64,000 bases of DNA, taken from the NCBI GenBank assembly GCA_902779055.1, contig CACZAD010000016.1:1-64000 (forward strand), given 5' to 3'. This stretch comes from Fibrobacter succinogenes. Its GTDB lineage: Bacteria > Fibrobacterota > Fibrobacteria > Fibrobacterales > Fibrobacteraceae. Shown here one piece after another: positions 1 to 8,769 of the stretch; position 1 is the stretch's first letter; each line of letters opens with the position of its first letter. The notes below the pieces were generated by a model that searched no databases, was not told where the DNA came from, and worked only from the letters and a program-made list of their open reading frames with translations. The position numbers and the translations under genes were made by a program.

Positions 1-821
1 AGAACCTTTTCTTCCATTTCGAGGTCGCGGAAAATACGGCCGCCTTCGGAACCGCTCGTCGGAATATCGTCGAGGTAGCCGCAGCTAGCGAGCTTCACCA
101 TATGCGTGTTCATTTCGGCAGAAGTACCGCCAATCACGATAGCGAGGTGGTACGGAGGGCAAGCTGCAGTACCGAGCGTCTTCACCTTTTCGGCGAGGAA
201 CTTTTCCAAGGACTTCGGGTTGAGGAGCGCCTTGGTCATCGGCCAGTAGTAAGTCTTGTTGGCAGAACCACCGCCCTTGGCGACGAAGAGGAACTTCATT
301 TCGGCACCTTCTTCGGCGTGGATGTCGATCTGAGCCGGGAGGTTGCAGCCCGTATTCTTTTCTTCGTACATGGAGAGCGGAGCAATCTGGCTGTAGCGGA
401 GGTTCTTGGTAGTGTAAGCGTTGTAGACACCTTCAGAAATCGCTTCGGCGTCATCAAAGCCCGTCCAGACCTGCTGGCCCTTGTGGGCAACGCAGATAGC
501 CGTACCAGTGTCCTGGCAGAACGGAAGAATGCCCTTGGCGGCAACGCATGCGTTCTTGAGCATGGTGAGGGCGACAAACTTGTCGTTATCCGAAGCTTCC
601 GGATCCTGGAGAATCTTTGCGACCTTGGCCGTGTGTGCCGGACGGAGGCAGAATTCAACTTCTTCAAAAGCAGCCTGGGCAATCTTTGTCAGGGCTTCCT
701 TGGAAACCTTGAGAATCTTCTTGCCTTCGAATTCGGCGACGGAAACGCCATCTTTACCGAGATTCACGTATTCGGTAGTATCTTCACCGTGCTGGACGGT
801 AGCTTCGTATTTGAATGCCAT
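1..821 (-). CDS. Class I fumarate hydratase, N-terminal part (gene runs off the window)
   Basis: Iron-sulfur fumarase that interconverts fumarate and malate, a central step of succinate-producing metabolism. Reading from the ATG at 821 down to base 1 gives 273 codons without a stop, about half of the roughly 550 residues usual for the one-chain class I enzyme. Two of the family's cluster-binding cysteines are visible, in [18 protein letters not shown] and in [16 protein letters not shown]; the third would lie beyond the window edge. It is divergent from the Ala-rich protein gene. The assignment rests on these motifs and on collinearity with E. coli FumA/FumB. A tartrate dehydratase relative is possible, but the single-chain layout and the SxxM loop favour fumarase. 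Confidence 0.9.
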   Translation of the reverse strand, partial: MAFKYEATVQHGEDTTEYVNLGKDGVSVAEFEGKKILKVSKEALTKIAQAAFEEVEFCLRPAHTAKVAKILQDPEASDNDKFVALTMLKNACVAAKGILPFCQDTGTAICVAHKGQQVWTGFDDAEAISEGVYNAYTTKNLRYSQIAPLSMYEEKNTGCNLPAQIDIHAEEGAEMKFLFVAKGGGSANKTYYWPMTKALLNPKSLEKFLAEKVKTLGTAACPPYHLAIVIGGTSAEMNTHMVKLASCGYLDDIPTSGSEGGRIFRDLEMEEKV

Positions 822-1082
822 AGTTTTCTAGGGGTTGTTGGTTAATGATTAGTGGTTAGAGGTCTGGACCTCTATAGTTTCTCGTTACTTTCGGCAGTAA
901 AAATAATTCTTTCCATTGAAAAAGCCACCCTCCATAGCTCCGCCCATCCCCAAAATCCAACAGTTCATCCCCAATTTCCACATTTTTTTTGAACTTTTTT
1001 ACTTTTTTTACGACCAAAATCACACAAGATGTATTATTTTTGATATCGAAACAAAAAACTCATTTTCTAAGAGGATTGAATG
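822..1082. other. Divergent intergenic region between fumarase and the Ala-rich protein gene
   Basis: About 260 bp with no gene. It contains T- and A-tracts around 981-1010 and must carry the promoters for both divergent genes. A weak candidate -10 box (TATTAT, 1032-1037) lies upstream of the plus-strand gene, but I see no convincing -35 partner. A GAGGA ribosome-binding site is at 1071-1075. Confidence 0.4.
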
Positions 1083-1745
1083 ATGAAAAAGATTTTGCTC
1101 GCCACGATGATTTCGGCAGCGCTCGTATTCGCTGCTCCGGCTGCAAAGAAAGCCAAGGCCGCTCCTGCAAAGAAAGCCGTCGCCGCTAAGGTAGAAGCAG
1201 CACCTGCTGCTGAAGCTGCTCCGGCTGCCGCTCAGGCTCCTGCCGCTGAAGCTGCCCCGGCCGCTGCTCAGGCTCCTGCCGCTGAAGCTGCCCCGGCCGC
1301 CGCCCAGGCACCTGCTGCTGAAGCTGCCCCGGCCGCTGCTCAGGCTCCTGCCGCTGAAGCTGCCCCGGCTGCCGCTCAGGCTCCTGCCGCTGAAGTCGCC
1401 CCGGCTGCCGCTCAGGCTCCTGCCGCTGAAGCTGCCCCGGCTGCTGCTCAGGCCCCGGCCGCAGAAGCAACTCCGGCTGAAGCTCAGGCTCCTGCCGCCG
1501 AAGCCACCGAAGTCCTCGAAGCAAAGGCTGAAGCTCCGGTAGACTCCGCAGCACTCGCCAAGGCTGAAGAAGAAAAGAAGGCCGCCGAAGCTGAAGCTCA
1601 GGCCAAGGCCGAAGAAGAACAGAAGGTCGCACAGGAAACCAGCGGCACCGCCAAGTCCGCCGTTATGGACAATCCGTGGGAATTCATCGCCGTTTCCGCA
1701 GCATTCATCGCCTCTGTTCTCGTGATCATCTTCACTGGGGACTAA
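1083..1745 (+). CDS. Ala/Pro/Glu tandem-repeat envelope protein with C-terminal membrane anchor
   Basis: About 220 residues, function unknown. A signal peptide (KKILLATMISAALVFA) is followed by a short KKAKAAP-type basic stretch. Then come eight copies of a 12-residue unit, EAAPAAAQAPAA, encoded at 1212-1499; unit 6 has Val for Ala and unit 8 is the most diverged. A charged Glu/Lys/Ala stretch likely to be helical follows, and then one hydrophobic segment near the C-terminus (FIAVSAAFIASVLVIIF). The layout resembles a periplasm-spanning spacer such as a TonB-like or peptidoglycan-crossing linker, but no catalytic motif is present. An ATG lies at 1080 and another at 1083; the GAGGA site at 1071-1075 is better spaced for the second. 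A strong terminator follows at 1781. Confidence 0.75.
   Translation: MKKILLATMISAALVFAAPAAKKAKAAPAKKAVAAKVEAAPAAEAAPAAAQAPAAEAAPAAAQAPAAEAAPAAAQAPAAEAAPAAAQAPAAEAAPAAAQAPAAEVAPAAAQAPAAEAAPAAAQAPAAEATPAEAQAPAAEATEVLEAKAEAPVDSAALAKAEEEKKAAEAEAQAKAEEEQKVAQETSGTAKSAVMDNPWEFIAVSAAFIASVLVIIFTGD
1212..1499 (+). repeat. Eight tandem 36-bp coding repeats
   Basis: Eight in-frame 36-bp units each encode EAAPAAAQAPAA or a close variant. Synonymous differences (gcc/gct, ccg/cct) exist between units, so the array is not freshly expanded. Copy number is likely to vary between strains. Confidence 0.9.
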
Positions 1746-1780
1746 TAAGCGATTTTAACAACGCTTTTCCAAGAATTTGG

Positions 1781-1809
1781 AGACCGCCCGCAAGGACGGT
1801 CTTTTTTTT
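1781..1809 (+). terminator. Intrinsic terminator after the Ala-rich protein gene
   Basis: Stem AGACCGCCC / GGACGGTCT with a short GCAA-type loop, followed by eight T. It separates the Ala-rich gene from the GH9 cluster. Confidence 0.85.
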
Positions 1810-1886
1810 ACACTAAAAATTTACATTGTCTAGGAACAATTTGAGAACAGAAATAAATTTATTTTAAACCCATTCCTCTCAAATAA

Positions 1887-1917
1887 TTTACTTTAACTAC
1901 CAAGTAGATAAAGTAAA
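1887..1917 (+). promoter_or_regulatory. Perfect-arm dyad upstream of the first GH9 gene
   Basis: Inverted repeat TTTACTTTA / TAAAGTAAA with an inner CTAC / GTAG pair around a CAA loop, separated by one A-A mismatch on each side. It lies 46 bp upstream of the start codon and just before a terminator-like hairpin. It could be an operator or the upper half of an RNA switch. The structure is seen directly; the function is inferred. Confidence 0.5.
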
Positions 1918-1920
1918 AGT

Positions 1921-1944
1921 GCAAAATTCAATTTTTGCCTTTTT
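1921..1944 (+). promoter_or_regulatory. Terminator-like hairpin in the leader of the first GH9 gene
   Basis: GCAAAA / TTTTGC stem with loop TTCAAT, followed by CTTTTT, ending 18 bp before the ATG at 1963. The stem can be extended by the preceding AAAAG pairing with the T tract. A similar element precedes the second GH9 gene, suggesting transcription attenuation. Confidence 0.45.
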
Positions 1945-1962
1945 ATATGTTTGGGAGGAAAA

Positions 1963-4900
1963 ATGTCCATTACAAAGTATCTTATGATACTGTTTGTTGT
2001 CGTGCAGTCTGCAATCGCACAACAAGAACAACCCACTCCATACGACCTGATCAGGCCGACATTCCCACTCACATGGGATACGACCGTTTTTGATCATTAT
2101 GACGCTTCGGTCACCAAGAAAAAGAACACAGTGCCTAAAATCAGGACAACTCCTTTTTACGCACCGAACGCCTACATCGTCGACACGCTAGACCAGGCTT
2201 ATCTCGACGCCATCAATTACCACATGTCGCCCATCCGCGTAAACCAGGCGGGTTATCTGGAAAGCGACAAGGAACGTCAGTTCTACTACATCGGGACCGC
2301 ATCGACTTTTGAAATCGTCGATGTCAATGGCAAGTCCTTTAGCCCAGCCATTACCGGCACGCTAAAGTCTTCTGGTCATACAACCTCCTCTGACTGGACC
2401 ATTGTCGCAGGCACAAATGCAGCCACAAATGACCAGATGCGCTACAAGGTGGACATTACCGGACAATCCGGCACCATCATGATCGGAAACATTCCGCAAG
2501 GAGTCCCTACCGACACCCGCCTCCGCATTAAAGTCGGCAATGAAATTTCTAGCACGTTCATCATTTCCGACCAGGTGTACACCATGGTCAAGGATGCCGC
2601 TATCAAGTTCTACGGCATCAACCGCAGCGGTTTCGGCGATTCCTGGTTTCACCCGGCAAGCCACACGAAAGATGGCGCGGGCGCAGTAACAGTCGGCGAC
2701 AAAACTGAAGTTCGAAACCATTACGACGCATCAATGGCAGGAACCCTCGAAGGCGGTTACTACGACTGTGGCGACCATCTGAAAGAATCCCAGACCCAGA
2801 TGTATGCCTTTATGGTCGCTGCGGTCATGGCGGCCACGAACCCGGATGTGGACGTAGACCATTACAAATTCAACCACGGAGCAGGCGGAATCGACGGTGT
2901 CCCGGACATGCTCCGCGAAGCGAAGCACGGCGCTGATTTTGTACTCCGTTCCTTTGTAAGGGCAAAAGGCGTCATCGACGATATGGCACTTTCCATTGGA
3001 GCGAAAGGTTCTGACCACGGTTGGTGGGGACGCCCGGAAAATCAGGACAACCTTCCGATAGATGGTTCGCCATCAGCAACAGACCGAGGCGGCCCTAGTT
3101 CAAGAATGGTCCGCTTAGGTGAAATAGGCTCGAACATTGGCGGAGAAACAGCAGCAGGCCTTGCCATTCTTGGCAAGATGTTCAAAGATTATTCCGAATA
3201 CGAAGATTTTGCGGACAGCTGCTTGATGGTTGCAGAAAAAATGTACAGCCTGGCCAAGGCCATCGCTCAAGGTAAAAGCACCTATGACGGCGACAAGCCG
3301 ATTAAGAACAACACATCTGCAGCAAGCTGGTCCAGTCAAGCCTATAACGGCAACAATGAATTTTACGACGACCTGGCACTCGCCTCTGTAGCTCTTCTCT
3401 ACGCCACCGGAGACAGGCAATACGCCGATGACATGATCCGTACCAGAAACTTAGTGCCGTCAGGAGTAAAAATTGGCGACAAAGGTGAAACGGCTCCAAC
3501 TCAGGAATATATGGAAAACTGTGCCGGTTGCTTTGAAGGCGGCTGGTTTGTCACAAATGACAAAGGCTTTTTGAAAAACGTCAAGTCAACGAGTTGGGCA
3601 AACAGCTACACGTTCGCCCTTTACGCCTTGTACAAACTCATTCTCTCTGACAAAAACAAGGCCATCACGCAATACGGTCTGACCGAAGATGAATGGCTGA
3701 ATGCCGTTGAAGACTGCATCGCCAACTTGATTTACAACGTTTCCGATATGTCAGAAGGGGCCGGGAGCGGATCCATCGAACTTCCCATGGGAAGCATCAT
3801 CTGGAAACAGAATAAAGTTACCTACGACGCCGACTGGTACAACATGGCATCGCCTTCGGGGGATTGGATTTACAACCGCTACCAGGCAGGCAACATTCTT
3901 GATGTCATGGCGTACGTCGATGTCGCCAAAAGCATAGAAGCCCAGGGTATCATACTTCCGCATATGGGCACCCCCAACTGGAATACCGACGAAATGCAGC
4001 AGCTCGCCATCAACCAGATGAACTACATGCTCGGCGTGAATCCGTGGGACATTTCGTTTATCTACGGCGTCGGAGACAAGAACGATGCCCACCCGCACCA
4101 CCGCGCTTCAAACCCAGAAGGAACAAATGTTCCAGGCGGTCATTACCCGTATAAAGTCCCCACTGGCGCCTTCCTTGGAGGCATCAGGCCCGGTGGAGCC
4201 AACTCGTTCATCCCCAAGACTATGAGCTGGGAAGATTACGAAAAATCCGAAGTTTGCATTGATGCTTCGGCAACGTTCCTTGGCGCCGTCAGCCTTGTCG
4301 CCCACAAATTCGACATGACACAGGCACCAGACATAAGCGTAGAAATTCGCCACAAAAGCGCAGACTCCGCCATCGTGACTGTAAATCTGACCATACGTGG
4401 AACAGCTGTCATTCATTACGGCACCGCAGAAGGCGAATATACGCTTACCGCAACAGATAACCTCAAAGGCGTCCAGCACGATATCGTCCTCCGTAACTTG
4501 ACTCCAGGCACAACCTATTACTTCTACGTTACGGGTGCAAACGCCTACAAACCCGAAAACGAAAAGACCAAGTACCTGGTCGACAGCACCCAGACGCCGT
4601 ATTCCTTCACGACACCGAGTTCCGTCGAAAGCGCAGAGATTACAAACGTCACCGTCTGTAACGTATCTGCGGATAGCGCCGAAATTATGTGGTACACCCC
4701 CAACGGCGAATACGAATCCAGAATTTACTGGGACACACAGCCGCACTCCACTGCAGCCGAATACGCCAACAACAGCGGAACCGGAAACGCCGACGTGTCT
4801 GGCATTCCGACCCAGTTCCATTACGTAAAGATTGGAGGGCTCAAGGAAAAGACGACTTATTACTTCATGGTCGAAAGTAACGGAGCTTTTGCCAATGTTG

Positions 4901-7900
4901 ACGAAGACGGCAAGCCGCTAAAATTCACGACACCCGTCACGTGGTACGACTTCAGCGTAAAGACTTACCAGTACCCTTGGCAGGTCGATATGGCCATGGT
5001 CAACATCAACATTTTCAATAACGAATCTAGAGCATTCGACAGTTTGACCATCCGCCTTTACATGCGCGGTACCGACGAAATCGAAAACGATATCGGCATG
5101 GGCACGGACATTTGCAACGACTATGACGAAGCAGGATTCAGCGGCGCCTGCCCTGAAGAAACCATCGAGGAACTCGCAAGACTCCTGCGCGACGCACACC
5201 CTGTCAAAATTGAAGACACCTACGACGATGCTACAGGAACCTGGCAATGGTACTTCCCGCTTAACCTCGGCTCCACCGTCATCAAGAGTTCTAGCCGCCT
5301 GCGCTTTGACGTGAGATTCGATCACCGCAGTCCGTACCCACCCTACAAGGACTTGATGAACGAGGCGCCGAACAAAAAACTTTATTGCTACTCCGGTAAC
5401 AAATGGTACGCCCCGTCCAACGAAACTCCGGGCGCCCCCACCTTGGACGCAAATCCGGGTGACTGGAGCTGGATGCCGCACTCTCGCGCAAACGGCGAAG
5501 AACTGGATTACCCCGGTATGCCGTGTATCGAAAAAGACGAAGGAGACAATGACTTTAATGCAGCTCCGGTGAATCCGTATGTTTCCGTCTACCGCAAGGA
5601 TGAATTTATCTGGGGTTACAGTCCTTCCAAGAAGGAAATGCAAACCAAGAGAGCCAATTACAAAATCAGCATGACGCTCGATGCACCGTTCAACGTATCC
5701 AACGGATCCCATATCGATATCGATCAGACCAGCAGCACCGTCCACGTCACCGGCAAGGCTCACGTTTCCGAAGGCGGATACATCACAAAGATTTGGGCCA
5801 ATGGCGTCAAGGTGAGCGGAATGCCATTTGTTGACGGATTGGACAAATGGATTCTTGACGAAAGCGGAACAAAAATCATTGCCAAGTATGACATTCCGAC
5901 CGACATGTGGGATCTCGACATTCCTGTAAAGATGGGAATTGGCAGCAAGAAGGTCGACATTACCTTGTTTGCAGGCCCAGACCCCACGTGCGATATCTGC
6001 TTAGAAAACGGCGGTTGCGCCTTCGAGAACAGAACCTACTACGTGAACTTCTCCAAGGGTGACGCCACGGAATCGCAGCTCGTCATCAAGGACGCCCTGG
6101 TCAACGGGAACCCGATCATCAGCCCCGCCAATCCGGAAGGCACGACATTCTACATTGATGTGATGGACAAAGATAAGGTCAAGAGCAATGCAAAGACTCT
6201 CGATGTCGAGATCATCAACAACAAGAAGAACGACAAGCTCGTTGTAACCTTGAAAGCAGACGAATCAAATCCCGGACACTTCATTGGGGGCCCGATTACC
6301 GCCGTCAACCATTCCAAGGAAACGAGGAACCCGACTTCCGAAATTTCGTTCTTCGCCGGAGACACCATCCAGGTTGTCTATACCGATCCGGATGATGAAG
6401 ACGACATTTCGAAGCAGTCCTTCTACGCCATATCCAAGGTCCCGTCGCCACAGAAGGTTCTCGCCGAAGACACGGACTGTGACAACAAGGCTGACCAGCT
6501 GAGAATCGTGTTCACGAACAAGATTACAGAGGGTTACACGCTTGACAGCATCAGGTACTTTATCGAAGGTATGGCAGATTCCGTAAAAGTCCCGCTCATT
6601 GCATCGAAATATGCGGACCAGAACGAAGTCACCATCCCTATCGACACAAGCCTTATCCCGACGAACGCCTCCCCATCCGGGAAAATAACGACTTACATCG
6701 CCGACAAGGGAATTCCCAATGCAGAAATAGCAAAAATAACAGACGGCATTCTCCCGACGCTTACCAGCGTCTCGATTCTCGAAAAGGCTGACGACGACCT
6801 GAGCGAATACGACACCGTCCTCATCGCCTTCTCGGAAGAAGTCATCCTTTCTTCTATGAACGAATGGCCTCTCGCCATCTCGGGTGCCGCAGGTACCCCG
6901 ACGCTCGTCGGTCCTGCAACAACAACGAACAACGGCAAGAGCTGGCAGCTGGTCATCAGCGGCAATGCAAGCAAGACGCTAGTCCCCATCGGCGCACTGG
7001 CTTCTGCAAGAACGACCGGCGGATATTCCATCACCGACCTGAGCTTTAACCCCATAGCCCCGGCTGGATGCAAACCGACGGTACCTGTAACGCTCATTTC
7101 GCGCCCGGTACCCGTTTACCATGCCGAAATGATCGACAAAGAGGGCGACGGCGTTCCAGACGTGGTCTACATTATGTTCGAAAGAAAGCTCAAGACCAAG
7201 GATATGTTCGACAGTGTCGTGACGATCTGGGGCAATCCGGGCATCACCCGCACGTTCAGGACGACAGCCGACACCATAGGAGGCATCATCAAGCCCAAAG
7301 AAACCTACTGGACCCTCCGCGATTCGTCTTCGGCCCCGTTCAAAGTCATGCTAGCCGACTCGACGACAAAGGATTCCATCAACACCTACAGCATAGTCGA
7401 AATCAACATTCCTGCAGCCCTCGCCTACCCTTATGGCACAACCTATGGCGAAAACGAGGGAAACGGAACGGTTTCCCCACTCAAGGGTTCTGCAAACGGG
7501 TTCTTCGAGACGACCTATACGCTGTACGACAAGTGCCCCCCGGTCATTTCGACAGCACGCCTCATCAAGGGGATGCTCACAGTCAATATGTCCGAGCCCT
7601 TGACCATTCTGAACAACAACGGCAAGTACATCCAGCGTGAACGCGGCGAATACATTCCGTCCGAGTTACCACAAGGCACTGGCAAGACTCAGGCTTTCAT
7701 CTATAACGAGAAGGACAACGTCTTCCTCGCCGGTGACCGCATCCGCCTCGTTCCTCAGGAACTCGGATCTGCCTACATCGACAAGAACAACAACGCCCCG
7801 ACAAAGTTCAACCCTTACGTCCGCATCACGGGCAACGACAACATCCGCTTCAAGGTTACTCTGGCCACACCTGTTTCGACGCCAAAGCAGAACGCCAATA

Positions 7901-8460
7901 TCGGCCGACCGGAAGCCGCTAACGATGCATTCGTGACAACAGCGGTGATTGGGGGCAAACACAACTTCATCAACAGGAACGGAACGGTCATCGGAGTCGC
8001 CGACACGGCAACATACGTGAACTCGGGTCCGAACTTCATCGTCGAAGTCACGATGCCGTCAGCAAGCTTCACGACCAAGGATGGTCAGCCCATGTACGAC
8101 TTCCACCTGAAAATCGTCATGGATCTCTACGACAACCTCGGCCAGTACATCAACACCTACAAGCTTGACATTCCGCGCGAGAACTTTTCGACAGTCCGCG
8201 ACCTGGTCGATAACGGCATCCTCAAGCTCAACGTGGAATGGGCCGCCAAGGATAACGAAGCCCCAGTCGCCAAGAAGGGCCACAAGATCGGTACAGGCGC
8301 CTACATCGCGAAGTTCGACTTTACGGCAGAATCCTTCTGCGCCACAAAATTCGACGAAACAAGCAACGACTACAAGGCTACATGCTCTGAAGTCGGAGCC
8401 ATCGCCGAAAAGGCCTCCGACAGCAAGACCAAGACTCTCGGTTTCAAGAGAAAACGGTAA
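1963..8460 (+). CDS. Giant multidomain GH9 cellulase, copy 1
   Basis: Secreted endoglucanase-type enzyme of 2165 residues acting on beta-1,4-glucan outside the cell. Order: signal peptide (1-20, ending SAIA); cellulase N-terminal Ig-like domain (about 90-195, IRVNQAGY); GH9 catalytic domain (about 205-790) with the catalytic aspartates D268 and D271 in YYDCGDH, the NPWDISFIYG and HPHHR loop, and the acid glutamate E763 in SEVCID; two fibronectin III domains (790-985); a carbohydrate-binding-like beta domain (about 990-1195); further Ig-like modules; two Ca-loop modules (AEDTDCDNKAD, DKEGDGVPD); and an FlgD-like C-terminal domain ending GFKRKR. The ATG at 1963 has GGGAGG just upstream, so a longer TTG start at 1951 is rejected. 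All catalytic residues appear intact. It is the near-twin of the next gene. Confidence 0.93.
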   Translation: MSITKYLMILFVVVQSAIAQQEQPTPYDLIRPTFPLTWDTTVFDHYDASVTKKKNTVPKIRTTPFYAPNAYIVDTLDQAYLDAINYHMSPIRVNQAGYLESDKERQFYYIGTASTFEIVDVNGKSFSPAITGTLKSSGHTTSSDWTIVAGTNAATNDQMRYKVDITGQSGTIMIGNIPQGVPTDTRLRIKVGNEISSTFIISDQVYTMVKDAAIKFYGINRSGFGDSWFHPASHTKDGAGAVTVGDKTEVRNHYDASMAGTLEGGYYDCGDHLKESQTQMYAFMVAAVMAATNPDVDVDHYKFNHGAGGIDGVPDMLREAKHGADFVLRSFVRAKGVIDDMALSIGAKGSDHGWWGRPENQDNLPIDGSPSATDRGGPSSRMVRLGEIGSNIGGETAAGLAILGKMFKDYSEYEDFADSCLMVAEKMYSLAKAIAQGKSTYDGDKPIKNNTSAASWSSQAYNGNNEFYDDLALASVALLYATGDRQYADDMIRTRNLVPSGVKIGDKGETAPTQEYMENCAGCFEGGWFVTNDKGFLKNVKSTSWANSYTFALYALYKLILSDKNKAITQYGLTEDEWLNAVEDCIANLIYNVSDMSEGAGSGSIELPMGSIIWKQNKVTYDADWYNMASPSGDWIYNRYQAGNILDVMAYVDVAKSIEAQGIILPHMGTPNWNTDEMQQLAINQMNYMLGVNPWDISFIYGVGDKNDAHPHHRASNPEGTNVPGGHYPYKVPTGAFLGGIRPGGANSFIPKTMSWEDYEKSEVCIDASATFLGAVSLVAHKFDMTQAPDISVEIRHKSADSAIVTVNLTIRGTAVIHYGTAEGEYTLTATDNLKGVQHDIVLRNLTPGTTYYFYVTGANAYKPENEKTKYLVDSTQTPYSFTTPSSVESAEITNVTVCNVSADSAEIMWYTPNGEYESRIYWDTQPHSTAAEYANNSGTGNADVSGIPTQFHYVKIGGLKEKTTYYFMVESNGAFANVDEDGKPLKFTTPVTWYDFSVKTYQYPWQVDMAMVNINIFNNESRAFDSLTIRLYMRGTDEIENDIGMGTDICNDYDEAGFSGACPEETIEELARLLRDAHPVKIEDTYDDATGTWQWYFPLNLGSTVIKSSSRLRFDVRFDHRSPYPPYKDLMNEAPNKKLYCYSGNKWYAPSNETPGAPTLDANPGDWSWMPHSRANGEELDYPGMPCIEKDEGDNDFNAAPVNPYVSVYRKDEFIWGYSPSKKEMQTKRANYKISMTLDAPFNVSNGSHIDIDQTSSTVHVTGKAHVSEGGYITKIWANGVKVSGMPFVDGLDKWILDESGTKIIAKYDIPTDMWDLDIPVKMGIGSKKVDITLFAGPDPTCDICLENGGCAFENRTYYVNFSKGDATESQLVIKDALVNGNPIISPANPEGTTFYIDVMDKDKVKSNAKTLDVEIINNKKNDKLVVTLKADESNPGHFIGGPITAVNHSKETRNPTSEISFFAGDTIQVVYTDPDDEDDISKQSFYAISKVPSPQKVLAEDTDCDNKADQLRIVFTNKITEGYTLDSIRYFIEGMADSVKVPLIASKYADQNEVTIPIDTSLIPTNASPSGKITTYIADKGIPNAEIAKITDGILPTLTSVSILEKADDDLSEYDTVLIAFSEEVILSSMNEWPLAISGAAGTPTLVGPATTTNNGKSWQLVISGNASKTLVPIGALASARTTGGYSITDLSFNPIAPAGCKPTVPVTLISRPVPVYHAEMIDKEGDGVPDVVYIMFERKLKTKDMFDSVVTIWGNPGITRTFRTTADTIGGIIKPKETYWTLRDSSSAPFKVMLADSTTKDSINTYSIVEINIPAALAYPYGTTYGENEGNGTVSPLKGSANGFFETTYTLYDKCPPVISTARLIKGMLTVNMSEPLTILNNNGKYIQRERGEYIPSELPQGTGKTQAFIYNEKDNVFLAGDRIRLVPQELGSAYIDKNNNAPTKFNPYVRITGNDNIRFKVTLATPVSTPKQNANIGRPEAANDAFVTTAVIGGKHNFINRNGTVIGVADTATYVNSGPNFIVEVTMPSASFTTKDGQPMYDFHLKIVMDLYDNLGQYINTYKLDIPRENFSTVRDLVDNGILKLNVEWAAKDNEAPVAKKGHKIGTGAYIAKFDFTAESFCATKFDETSNDYKATCSEVGAIAEKASDSKTKTLGFKRKR

Positions 8461-8470
8461 TTACAGAAAT

Positions 8471-8506
8471 GCCTCCTGGATTTAACGGTCCAGGAGGCTA
8501 TTTTTT
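8471..8506 (+). terminator. Intrinsic terminator after GH9 copy 1
   Basis: A perfect 10-bp stem GCCTCCTGGA / TCCAGGAGGC, an 8-nt loop and then TATTTTTT. Its core matches the hairpin after GH9 copy 2, so the duplication unit included the terminator. Confidence 0.9.
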
Positions 8507-8769
8507 CAAACAAATTGTAAATTTCTATATACAAATATTATAAGAACGAAAGCTTTAAGAACCCATTCTCCGTATTTTTGCATTTTTCAGCTTTCATATG
8601 ATACACTTTATGATTCTGAAAAGCAAATCGGAGAATATTTTGAGAACAAAAAAGGAATATATCACAATACATTTTTGCATAAATAATCTATTTTATCTTT
8701 TGAGTAAATATATATAGAGGGCAAGACGTGTTTTGCCCGCTTTTTTGATTATGCAAAAAAGGAGATATT
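8507..8769 (+). promoter_or_regulatory. Structured 5' region of GH9 copy 2
   Basis: The longest gene-free stretch (8461-8769) is AT-rich. After the copy 1 terminator it holds a long imperfect inverted repeat at 8565-8636 (arms beginning ATTCTCCG and ending CGGAGAAT) and then a TTTGAGAACA motif at 8638-8647. It ends with an intrinsic-terminator-like hairpin at 8719-8746. A TTGAGAACA motif also occurs at 1841-1849 upstream of copy 1 at a similar distance from its start, so it is a candidate shared regulator site. No convincing promoter pair could be assigned. Confidence 0.45.
8719..8746 (+). promoter_or_regulatory. Intrinsic-terminator-like hairpin in the leader of GH9 copy 2
   Basis: GGGCAAGA / TTTTGCCC (one G-U pair) around a CGTG loop, then GC and six T, ending 23 bp before the GTG start. 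No gene ends here, so it cannot be an ordinary 3' terminator: the copy 1 terminator is already at 8471. Attenuation, or the end of a short upstream RNA, is the simplest reading. Confidence 0.6.
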
